A DNA stretch of 64,000 nt. Source: Natrinema sp. DC36 (GTDB lineage Archaea; Halobacteriota; Halobacteria; Halobacteriales; Natrialbaceae). Below the pieces are notes generated by a model that worked only from the letters and a program-made list of their open reading frames with translations, was not told the origin of the DNA and searched no databases. The translations under genes and the position numbers were made by a program. The DNA is taken from the NCBI RefSeq assembly GCF_020405225.1, contig NZ_CP084475.1:62001-126000 (forward strand), given 5' to 3'. Shown here piece after piece: positions 37,397 through 44,611 of this stretch (the first letter of the stretch is position 1; every line of letters begins with the position of its first letter).

Positions 37397-37683
37397 CGTC
37401 TTCTACAAACACCCCCAAAACACACATATTCCGCATTCTCATCCCGGTTTTGAGAACTATTGGATAGACCATAGTCCCTTCGATAACTGCTTCTCCTGTA
37501 CTTACCACAGTGGGTGCCAGACCTATCATGTTCTAAGAATTTTAATAGAGCCTCTCGATTGTATCACTCGAGTTCTCTGTAGCCCTCTGTGCTTCCGACG
37601 CGATCGACCGTGGTGTTGCTCACCCCCTCAGAGGGGTGGAGGGAGCGTGTACAAGCAATACGCGCTATCCAAGACTGATCATC

Positions 37684-37827
37684 ATGCCACTCCTAGACGT
37701 ATACGAACACATGTTCGACGAAGACGTCTCCCTCTCTCGACAGCTGCCTGTCGGAGACGGGGACAGCGAGGAACAGATACTGCCCTACGACGAACTCAGC
37801 GCAGACAGCAACACCGAGGAGGGCTGA
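37684..37827 (+). CDS. Small acidic hypothetical protein
   Basis: 47 residues, MPLLDVYEHMFDEDVSLSRQ, ending in a Glu/Asp-rich tail. A second tiny frame (MTIEIQNTMAWVTASVGSK, 37836-37916) follows. Neither has a recognisable relative. Confidence 0.3.
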   Translation: MPLLDVYEHMFDEDVSLSRQLPVGDGDSEEQILPYDELSADSNTEEG

Positions 37828-37983
37828 TCCTCACCATGACGATTGAGATCCAGAACACGATGGCGTGGGTGACGGCGAGCGTGGGGTCGAAGATAGTTGG
37901 GGTGCACGGCAAGTGACTATGACCTTGAGCGATATATTTTGCCCAGAGAAAGAAATATGTGTGTTAATCCCGTTGGTAGGAGT

Positions 37984-38502
37984 ATGTCAGACGATGTCCG
38001 TCACGACGGCCCGCCTCCGTTCGATAGACCGTTCGAAGGCGAGGACACGAAGCAGCGCGTGTACGGTGCGGTATTACACGCTCGAGAGCCGATGACGGCC
38101 GCCGAGATCGCCGAGCGGGCAGACTGCTCGGGGGAGTCGGCACGGACACACCTGTCCTTCTACGCCGACCTCGGCATTGTCATTCGGCATGAGGGCCGGC
38201 CGGTTAGGTACGAGCGCAACGACGACTACTTCGAGTGGCGGCGGGTCAACAAGCTAGCGCGGGAGAACACTGTCGACGAGTTGCAGGCCCGCGTGTCGGA
38301 GTTGACCGACCGGATCGAGGAGTACCGCAGCGAATATGGGGTCGACTCGCCCGCCGAGGTCGATGTCCTCGAGTTCGACGCGGCGCAGATTGACGACGTG
38401 TACGTGGAACTCGGTAATTGGGCCACCATCATTGAGGAGCGTCGCCTACACGAACGCGCCAGGAGAAAAGCCGCCGGCTCAACGGCCCCGTCACATAGCT
38501 GA
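37984..38502 (+). CDS. Winged-helix regulator, probable antitoxin (DUF7342-like)
   Basis: 172 residues: a winged-helix N-terminus (about 20-85; KQRVYGAVLHAREPMTAAEIAERA, SGESARTHLSFYADLGIVIR) and a long C-terminal coiled helix (TVDELQARVSELTDRIEEY), then a helix-rich end. The ATG at 37984 is preferred to 37897 because the upstream part is untypical. Its TGA is followed after one base by the ATG of the TumE-like gene, so the two are co-translated. This order (HTH then TumE-like) is recurrent in haloarchaea (from memory). Confidence 0.78.
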   Translation: MSDDVRHDGPPPFDRPFEGEDTKQRVYGAVLHAREPMTAAEIAERADCSGESARTHLSFYADLGIVIRHEGRPVRYERNDDYFEWRRVNKLARENTVDELQARVSELTDRIEEYRSEYGVDSPAEVDVLEFDAAQIDDVYVELGNWATIIEERRLHERARRKAAGSTAPSHS

Positions 38503-38503
38503 G

Positions 38504-38935
38504 ATGGTGCCGACGGATGACGGTGCGAGTCCCGCACCGATATACCGGTCGATGTTGGAGCGAATGCGTTCCCGATTCGTTGGGCGTCGCATGTTCGAGT
38601 CGGCAGAGATCGTCAAGGAGGGGGAGCTGCACCTCCACGTCGAGCTGTCAGGCGACTACTATCCGAACGAGGCGTCTGCTTGCTTTGAGATTCGCTGGTA
38701 TCGTAACGACGACTTCAACTTTCACTACCAGGAAGAGCGACGGGACAGGGCGTGGAAGTGTCGATGGGATCGGCATCCAAACGCACACAACTCACGGGAT
38801 CACTTCCATCCACCACCGGCCGCTAGCCGCACCGACGCGGAGAACACTCAGTGGCCGGACGACCACCGCGACGTGAGCCGCCTCGTCCTTGATCACATCG
38901 AGGAGCACATCGAGATGCTGTGGGAGCAGCAGTAG
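38504..38935 (+). CDS. TumE-like toxin (DUF6516/DUF7718 type)
   Basis: 143 residues beginning MVPTDDGASPAPIYRSMLER. The core reads YYPNEASACFEIRWYRNDDF, FHYQEERRDRAWKCRWDRHP, HNSRDHFHPPPAA and ends in DVSRLVLDHIEEHIEML. The WDRHPN..H..RDH.HPPP signature is that of haloarchaeal TumE-family proteins, proposed toxins paired with an HTH antitoxin. Its start is coupled (TGAgATG) to the upstream regulator. The molecular target is not established for these archaeal forms. Confidence 0.72.
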   Translation: MVPTDDGASPAPIYRSMLERMRSRFVGRRMFESAEIVKEGELHLHVELSGDYYPNEASACFEIRWYRNDDFNFHYQEERRDRAWKCRWDRHPNAHNSRDHFHPPPAASRTDAENTQWPDDHRDVSRLVLDHIEEHIEMLWEQQ

Positions 38936-39104
38936 GCGGAGGCATTGCCGAACGTGTTGAGGAGATCCGTTCGAGAAGTGCGACTATTACTTTTGTCCGG
39001 AGGAAACGCTGAGATTCGACTGACCCGATTTCCGGAGTGAACGGACACTTCGAAAGAGCGCTATTCGACCCTCAAAGAGGGATATAGGGACTGTTGAGAT
39101 GGAG

Positions 39105-39312
39105 ACGATCGATCGCCGGCCAAGACGAGCCACATGGCCTTGCAATCAAGGACGAACTCGACAAGTATTACGAGACAGAGATCCACCACGGCCGGTTGTA
39201 TCCCAACCTTGACGAAGTCGTCGACAAGGGTCTCGTCGAGAAAGTCCAACTCGAGGCCCGGTGAAAGTGGGAAGATCAATACGTCGATGGATTCGATTCA
39301 AGTGCGATTTAA
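39105..39312 (+). pseudogene. PadR regulator remnant with internal deletion
   Basis: Residues DEPHGLAIKDELDKYYETEI, HHGRLYPNLDEVVDKGLVEK match the regulator at 5761 almost exactly. The helix-1 coding region is scrambled, about 19 codons of the wing are deleted, and after LEAR a TGA replaces an Arg codon (CGA in the 5761 gene), followed by KWEDQYVDG. Confidence 0.75.
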
Positions 39313-39574
39313 ACCGTTGAAACAGCGGCAGAAGCGCGAAAATTTAGCCGTTTCAGCGGTTGGCTTGGGTATTGGGGTTGCTAGGTGCCCCTACGGTAGG
39401 TGCCCCTAAGGGGGCAGGGCAATTGCGCGGCGCGCCAGCGAAATCTGACTGGCCGATATTGGACGTTACAGAGACGCTGCCCCGATAGTAGGCTGGGGCG
39501 GTACCTCGATAACCGTGATTATCGAATGTTCCTACGAGGGTTTATGAGTGAAGCCGCGACCAAACGTGAGCGTT

Positions 39575-39736
39575 ATGCGGCAACCACAAGACGACCTGTT
39601 GATCGCCTATACACTGTCACTGCTCGCTTGGGTACATAGAGGTACGGAGAAAGAAGAATGGGCCTTGAACCTTTCAGCTGAAATCGTGAATCAACATGGA
39701 CTGACAACAGGTGACGCAATTCGTCAGCTCGAGTAG
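39575..39736 (+). CDS. Small helical hypothetical protein
   Basis: 53 residues, MRQPQDDLLIAYTLSLLAWV then EEWALNLSAEIVNQHGLTTG. It looks like a compact helical domain, and the ATG at 39575 gives the best start. Nothing recognised. Confidence 0.4.
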   Translation: MRQPQDDLLIAYTLSLLAWVHRGTEKEEWALNLSAEIVNQHGLTTGDAIRQLE

Positions 39737-40085
39737 CAAGCAAGAAGGTATGCAATACCCATATGACGACTCCTTAAACTCTTCATCTTAACATCTCCAA
39801 TAAGTCCTTTTGCTGCCTATGGACATCTTGCGCAATATCTAGATAATCTAGTACAATTTTGGGATTGAAATTCTGGTTTTAAATGTCATCTGCGCTTTCT
39901 ATTGCTATCGCTTCCTCTTCTATCGCCTTCCAATCTTGCTGTACTGTTCGAAGCTCAGAATAATATCTTATGATCCCCTTTGAAGATTTAGCAGGTAATA
40001 ATCCGATCTGTCATCCTCGACCGACTCGAACGGATCAGTTCGACCGCTGCGGAGATTGTCGATGTCGTCGACGAGGTGATTACAG
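39737..40085. other. Region with a minus-strand C-terminal remnant
   Basis: On the minus strand near 39887-39990, KGIIRYYSELRTVQQDW and a charged helix ending SADDI read like the C-terminus of a lost protein, without a start codon. Otherwise nothing is seen. Confidence 0.3.
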
Positions 40086-40331
40086 ATGAGTGATCGACAC
40101 CTCCTCTTCGAAATCGTCGACGCGCTCGAAACGGAGGGACTCGGTCGTGACCAGTACCAACTGCAACGGATGATCGATGTCGAAACACTTGAGCAACTCG
40201 TGGACTCGGCGAATGATGACCTCAAGGTTAGTTTCTCGGTCGGTGAGTTTCGTGTCCTCGTCACGCAATCCGATGTATGGATCCTCACGAATCCATATAT
40301 TGTATCTTTTTATACCATTATTTTTTTTTGA
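40086..40331 (+). CDS. HalOD1-like small domain protein
   Basis: 81 residues: MSDRHLLFEIVDALETEGL, MIDVETLEQLVDS and LKVSFSVGEFRVLVTQSDVW form the helix/strand order of the HalOD1 output domain. The last ~15 residues (IVSFYTIIFF) are hydrophobic and low-complexity, probably read-through into AT-rich DNA after loss of the original stop. A broken paralog is at 9937. Confidence 0.6.
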   Translation: MSDRHLLFEIVDALETEGLGRDQYQLQRMIDVETLEQLVDSANDDLKVSFSVGEFRVLVTQSDVWILTNPYIVSFYTIIFF

Positions 40332-40416
40332 TAGGTACTACACTACCAATCGTCAGTACAGATGGACTACTTATCGGCCGTTTTAACAGCCACGCGCAAC
40401 CAAAGTATGGTAAGAA

Positions 40417-40518
40417 ATGAACCGACCTAATCTATTGGTGGCGGTACTAATCCTACTCCTATTAGCAGTCTTTCTAATAGGAACTATCCTAGCCGGTTCG
40501 ACCGCCGGATTATGGTGA
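40417..40518 (+). CDS. 33-residue membrane peptide
   Basis: MNRPNLLVAVLILLLLAVFL followed by IGTILAGSTAGLW: a single TM helix with a short charged start and Gly/Ser-rich end. Small single-pass proteins are common in haloarchaea, but this one is judged only on hydrophobic pattern and a clean ATG-TGA frame. Confidence 0.35.
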   Translation: MNRPNLLVAVLILLLLAVFLIGTILAGSTAGLW

Positions 40519-40673
40519 GTGGTTACCGAACTACAATATTGGTTTTAGCTGCTAAGTCTGGATCCAATCATCAACTGGGTGGAACACCCTACTTTGACCA
40601 GAGGGAGATAGACGATAAGTAGGCATCTGTAGTCAACAGGTGAGTCTCGAACTGGACCTCGAGTTAGCCTTCC

Positions 40674-40926
40674 GGCATCGTTACACGGAGTTCGCTGTCA
40701 ACCTCGTAAAGGTAGCCTCACTCAAGCAACCGAGTAAGTGCATAGCTCGCATCCTCGGGTTCGAGGGCTAGTTCATCGCTATTATGAAGAACATCGAGTG
40801 CTCCCTCTCGAGGGATCGACTGGACGTCTTCATTCTCAGTCGATGTGACTGTGAGTAGAATAGGACATCACACACGTCCACTATCCACTCTGGAAGCGGT
40901 GGCCGTAGATCAGAGAGATCTTTCAT
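40674..40926 (-). pseudogene. Broken conserved haloarchaeal gene
   Basis: From ATG at 40926: MKDLSDLRPPLPEWIVDVCD, then after a frameshift VQSIPREGALDVLHNSDELA and ASYALTRLLE, a TGA where Arg is expected, and GYLYEVDSELRVTMPEG. The helical layout suggests a small DNA-associated or regulatory protein, but no function is known to me. Confidence 0.5.
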
Positions 40927-41072
40927 CTCGACTTCGTACTTCCAATCTTTGCTATCGTCCTGCTTAAGAATATCCCTCAGCGGGGGACAGGACCGTTTCC
41001 GTAAGATATTAAACGGTCTCGGAATGTGACTTCGAACAAACTGGAACTGAGATCCCTATACAGAAAATCGCT

Positions 41073-41411
41073 CTACCACCGAGTACCTGAAGCTGTTTTT
41101 TCGCGCCTGACGGGTGAGGCGCGCCCACGCGTGCCTCGAGAGTACCCATGAGTACAGATCGACCGAGCTAGCGCAAGCAATACCAGGACCACCACCATGA
41201 CTGTAATGATACCAGTGACCGAGAGCGACACTATACCGGCGACGTTGCTCAACTGAACGGGCACGAACTCATCGTTATCGACGAATGGCTGCCAGGCACG
41301 GAGCCACCACCGTACGTGATTGACCACACCGCTTGTGAGTACCGCACGCGGTACTGGCGCTGCCGGAACTGTGGCTAGGAGCGAAATCGTCGTAGCCAGT
41401 TCAGCGACCAC
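41073..41411 (-). CDS. Possible small two-TM membrane protein
   Basis: From a GTG at 41411: helix LATTISLLATVPAAPVP, an external loop with WWLRAWQPFVDNDEF, then a strong TM (GIVSLSVTGIITVMVVVLVLLA) and a basic tail. Upstream in-frame sequence overlaps the SWIM gene on the other strand. Start and reality are uncertain. Confidence 0.4.
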   Translation of the reverse strand: MVAELATTISLLATVPAAPVPRAVLTSGVVNHVRWWLRAWQPFVDNDEFVPVQLSNVAGIVSLSVTGIITVMVVVLVLLALARSICTHGYSRGTRGRASPVRREKTASGTRW

Positions 41412-41486
41412 TGTGAAACACCAGATCAATCGACCCCGCTCGAGGCCAGTGGTTACTCGATCGAGGATCCGCGAACCCGGCGTGCA

Positions 41487-41714
41487 TTGAGCGAGGAGAT
41501 GGACGTCCGGTTCGCCAGAGTGGGCTTTATCTACGAAGTTGTTAGCAAGAGCGGGAACACCTACGAGGTTGACGTTGAGACGGAGACGTGTACCTGCCCA
41601 GATTGGGAACAACGCCAGCCCACTGGTGGGTGCAAGCATCTCAGACGTGTTGATCTCGAGATTCGGACCGGGATCACTCCTACTCCAGATGGGACGTTCA
41701 ATCGATATCAGTAG
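41487..41714 (+). CDS. SWIM zinc-finger protein
   Basis: 75 residues containing YEVDVETETCTCPDWEQRQ followed by GGCKHLRRV: the CxC...CxH ligand set of a SWIM finger. The coding frame is open upstream of 41487 with family-like residues (IEDPRTRRALSEEM), so the true start may be an upstream non-ATG codon or the gene is 5'-truncated. SWIM domains bind DNA or proteins; many occur as stand-alone proteins in haloarchaea. Confidence 0.72.
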   Translation: MSEEMDVRFARVGFIYEVVSKSGNTYEVDVETETCTCPDWEQRQPTGGCKHLRRVDLEIRTGITPTPDGTFNRYQ

Positions 41715-41852
41715 TTGGTAATACGATTTCGTTATTCAGAGGTGGTCAGGAAACTCGCGTTCAGTACAGGTAGTTCATATATTGACTATCAAAGAAACAA
41801 TCAAGGTAGACTACCAGGTGAGATACAATACACTCGTCGTTGAACAGGAGCT

Positions 41853-42284
41853 ATGGCCCCGTCACATGTTCTTGTTCCACTGGATGGCTCGCCCTTGGCT
41901 GAGGATGCTCTCGAACACACCCTTGAGGTATTCGACTGTAAGATTACCGTCTTGAATGTCGTGACACCACTTGATACGCACATGAGCGAAGGAGGTGTTT
42001 TAGAAGTGGAGGATTCCCGGCTCGACGAAGCCTATACCCGAGCTGATCGTCTGATCGAGCGCGCTTGTAGTCAGAGTGCAACTGTGGATCGATCAATCGA
42101 AACAGCAGTCGAAACTGGTAAACCGACAGACTCGATTCTCACATATATTGATACAAGCGACGTTGATCATGTGGTAATGGGGGGTCACGGGGGGCCAAAA
42201 CCCGGCCCACTACACCGGCTGCTTGGTACCGTTGCAACTACCGTTGTCAGTAAAGCCCCAGTGTCGGTAACTGTAGTTCGATAA
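41853..42284 (+). CDS. Universal stress protein, single domain
   Basis: 143 residues: MAPSHVLVPLDGSPLAEDAL, DCKITVLNVVTPLDTHM and the nucleotide-binding end MGGHGGPKPGPLHRLLGTVATTVV (read in parts: GHGG, then LLGTVA). It is a full-length single Usp of the ATP-binding class. No operon partner is seen. Confidence 0.88.
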   Translation: MAPSHVLVPLDGSPLAEDALEHTLEVFDCKITVLNVVTPLDTHMSEGGVLEVEDSRLDEAYTRADRLIERACSQSATVDRSIETAVETGKPTDSILTYIDTSDVDHVVMGGHGGPKPGPLHRLLGTVATTVVSKAPVSVTVVR

Positions 42285-42648
42285 GGCCGCTTCATTCCGT
42301 ACCGAGTTCGTGAAGTGGAGGATCACCTAACTTGAACTTGTCCGTGACTCGACAGTCGTAGTACTGAAGACTATATGGTATCGTCCGTGAGGAGGCTGAT
42401 ATTCGCGCCCTCACAGGAGAGGCAGTATACCCAGCCGTGTAGCTTTCGTGATATATGACTGGAAATTTGGTTGAGAAAATAATTATCCTATCTAACTATG
42501 TACCTCGTAGGTTTGGCTCTGCTCATACCTATAGTGAGCAGGTCGCTGCTTTTCGTGTTATCCCATCTTGGAGAGATTACGCCGATCAGTGCAGGTGAGA
42601 CAGTTATCATAGAGTAGTCTGAGAGTTTTGGTAGATGGACTACCCAAA
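42285..42648. other. Region without a supported gene
   Basis: No frame with protein character, repeat or strong hairpin is visible. The base composition turns AT-rich from ~42440. Confidence 0.4.
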
Positions 42649-42828
42649 ATGATTGCCAAAGAAATAACAAGGTGGGAATTTCTAGTTTTTAAGAGAGTGT
42701 TCAGTGCTCGTTGTCCCAAATGCGATAATGGGTTGGGAGAACAAATTAGCAAATACACCTCTAGTGGAGAGACAATAGCAGACTTTGAGTGTACAGATTG
42801 TAGCTACGAATGGTCACTTACGCTGTAA
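42649..42828 (+). CDS. Small zinc-ribbon protein
   Basis: 59 residues from the ATG at 42649: MIAKEITRWEFLVFKRVFSA, then CPKCDNGLG and FECTDCSYEW, two CxxC knuckles of a zinc ribbon. It is AT-richer than the surroundings. A longer start at 42628 is possible. Confidence 0.5.
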   Translation: MIAKEITRWEFLVFKRVFSARCPKCDNGLGEQISKYTSSGETIADFECTDCSYEWSLTL

Positions 42829-43012
42829 TCCAATCGGCTTCGTAATTCTCCTTCTACTAAGAGAATGTTCAGTACCGCCTCTGCATGAATAACTACTGAA
42901 GAAAATGTCCTGTTCACCGACGACACGGAAACGCCGATAAACGTGTTGACCGGCGAAACACCGGCGCATTCGCAAGCGACCGTCGAGGAAGCGAAGGAGT
43001 TCGCTGCGAGTA

Positions 43013-43369
43013 TCGACACGGAAGACACGTCCGTTGCGGGGAAGGCGCAATGGGGGAACTCCCGACCACGGCCCCTGTCGACTCCGATGGCAGCTAGGAC
43101 CTGCTCGAGCGTGGCTGGGAGGTGACGAAGGAGGAGTTCGAGCGCAATCTTGACCGGGTGAAGGACGCCATCAACGAGCTCTCCGACGAGGAGATCTTCG
43201 GGACGAGGACCTCGCCCGGCATGCCTTCCACCAGGTCGGTGCGTACGACGGCCCGACGATCTTCCTGTACACCGAGCACGCAGCCGGCATTCGCCACCGT
43301 GGACAGTTGGATCGACTCCTCGAAGAGAGTGAGGAGTTCTGGACCGTGCCCGCTGACATCCACTTCTGA
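43013..43369 (+). pseudogene. Decayed paralog of the gene at 59533
   Basis: TEDTSVAGKAQWG, then frame changes, LLERGWEVTKEEFERNLDRV, INELSDEEIFG and ADIHF before TGA. It shares with the other copy an in-frame TAG at the same codon (after the Ser-Asp region) but adds at least two frameshifts. The N-terminal third is replaced by unrelated sequence (NVLTGETPAHSQATVEEAKE). Confidence 0.75.
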
Positions 43370-43372
43370 ACA

Positions 43373-43737
43373 ATGCCCCCGCATCATCAATTGGTGACGC
43401 GAGAGCCCCTCGCCGACACTCGCGTATCGGAACACCGAAACCAGTTCGCGAGCCGTCTTGCATCGAGCGCCGGACTCGTACCGGTACAAGTGGCGTGAGG
43501 CAATCCTCGTCGGCGGTTACCCGGTCTGGTCGCGGGATACGAGACGAAGGGCGCGAACTCGTTCCGTGACGGACTCCGGGAGCAACCTATCCCGGAACTC
43601 AGCTGTCCGGAGTGTCCAAACTACGACATCCGCGTCGGCGAGAAGTCAGCAGATGAGGCAAAAGTACAGCGCTGGTACGACTTCCCGACTGTGGGTATGA
43701 AGCCCCCTCACGCATCGTCTACGGCGCCGAACGGTGA
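43373..43737 (+). pseudogene. Decayed paralog of the gene at 60028
   Basis: The start MPP and pieces YRYKWREAILVGGYPVW, ELSCPECPNYDIRVGEKSA and RIVYGAER are found in different frames; several one-base gains and losses are present. The second zinc knuckle is lost (DFPTVGMKP where the intact copy has a CPDCG ligand pair). Confidence 0.75.
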
Positions 43738-43814
43738 GTGGGCGAGCCCGCGCTGGGAACTGTTTTTCGTCTGGGTAAGAGGGGGTAGCCGGGTATGGTC
43801 GGGTTGGGCAAACT

Positions 43815-44237
43815 ATGAGCCTCGAAGAACGCAACTGACACAGTGAGGCACTGTTCGAGTCACTCTGGTGTCCCGTCTGTGGGCAGGAAGTGTTCACCCA
43901 CATTCTGTTTGAGGGGATGCTCTGCAAAAGCTGCAACACACAAGTCGAACTTCAAGAGTTCTGAGAGACGCGCGGCTACGAGGAGGCCGTTCTCGCCTGC
44001 TTCGATACCGCCACGACCTGGAATCACCACGTCGACGAGAAGCTTCGTCGCGATCTTCCAGATGGATCGGCTCGGGTGAAGATCCTCGGCGCACCGGGTG
44101 CCTACGAGGTCGATTGGTGGAGTCCGGTGCCGGGTGAGGACTGGGAACCTATCGAGCGCGGAGAATTCGACGACGTCGGGGAGCCAGATGACGACTCTTA
44201 CCTAGCTTCGGACGGATTATTCTCTTTATTAGATTGA
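43815..44237 (+). pseudogene. Decayed paralog of the gene at 60467
   Basis: SLWCPVCGQEVFTHILFEGM, LCKSCNTQVELQEF then TGA, ETRGYEEAVLACFDTATTWN, RVKILGAPGAYEVDWWSP. It retains the frame through the position where the other copy has lost two bases, so each copy is broken at a different place. The TGA replaces a CGA present in the other copy. Confidence 0.75.
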
Positions 44238-44330
44238 GACAACCACTTACCAAGCAGGCAGTGTAGGGCATAGTGTATGACTAAAGAAATCTGTTTAAGC
44301 CGGAAAGTTCCCAGAGCAGAGACGAAATAG

Positions 44331-44611
44331 ACGGAGGCGGCTCCGGCCGTCGGCGGTTGAGAACTGATATAGCCGGTAAAACAAGAAATTCGGCCAGTGT
44401 TACTCATTCCTGACATCTTGCTCTGGGCCTGTACTCGTCGTGGGTACCATAGGTGAGCGCCGTTAATCGAGGCACCGCTGTCGGTCGCCAAATCGACGAG
44501 GGGCGTCCCGATTTCTCCCATTTCATGACGATCAAGTGCATGTAACAGCTTTTCAGAAGCGACCACCGAAATCCTACCGTACGCGCCGAAAGACGAGGAG
44601 GTATCTTAGCG
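44331..44611. other. Region without a supported gene
   Basis: A minus-strand frame (ASEKLLHALDRHEMGEIGTP) looks protein-like for ~50 codons but has no recognisable relative or good boundaries. Confidence 0.3.

Larger units (their letters stand above)
43013..44330 (+). repeat. 1.3-kb paralogous block, decayed copy (matches 59673-60990)
   Basis: Gene order, spacing and most bases match 59673-60990 across three genes plus the first ~50 bases of a fourth (amphi-Trp, here MTKEICLSRKVPRAETK then stop). Both segments are 1318 bases long by my boundaries. The similarity starts abruptly at the GAAGACACGTCCGTTGCGGGG stretch. Confidence 0.85.

Noticed and set aside
41412-41639. Upstream extension of the possible membrane protein at 41073
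   Set aside because: It is antisense to the SWIM zinc-finger coding region, whose CxC...CxH ligands are convincing.
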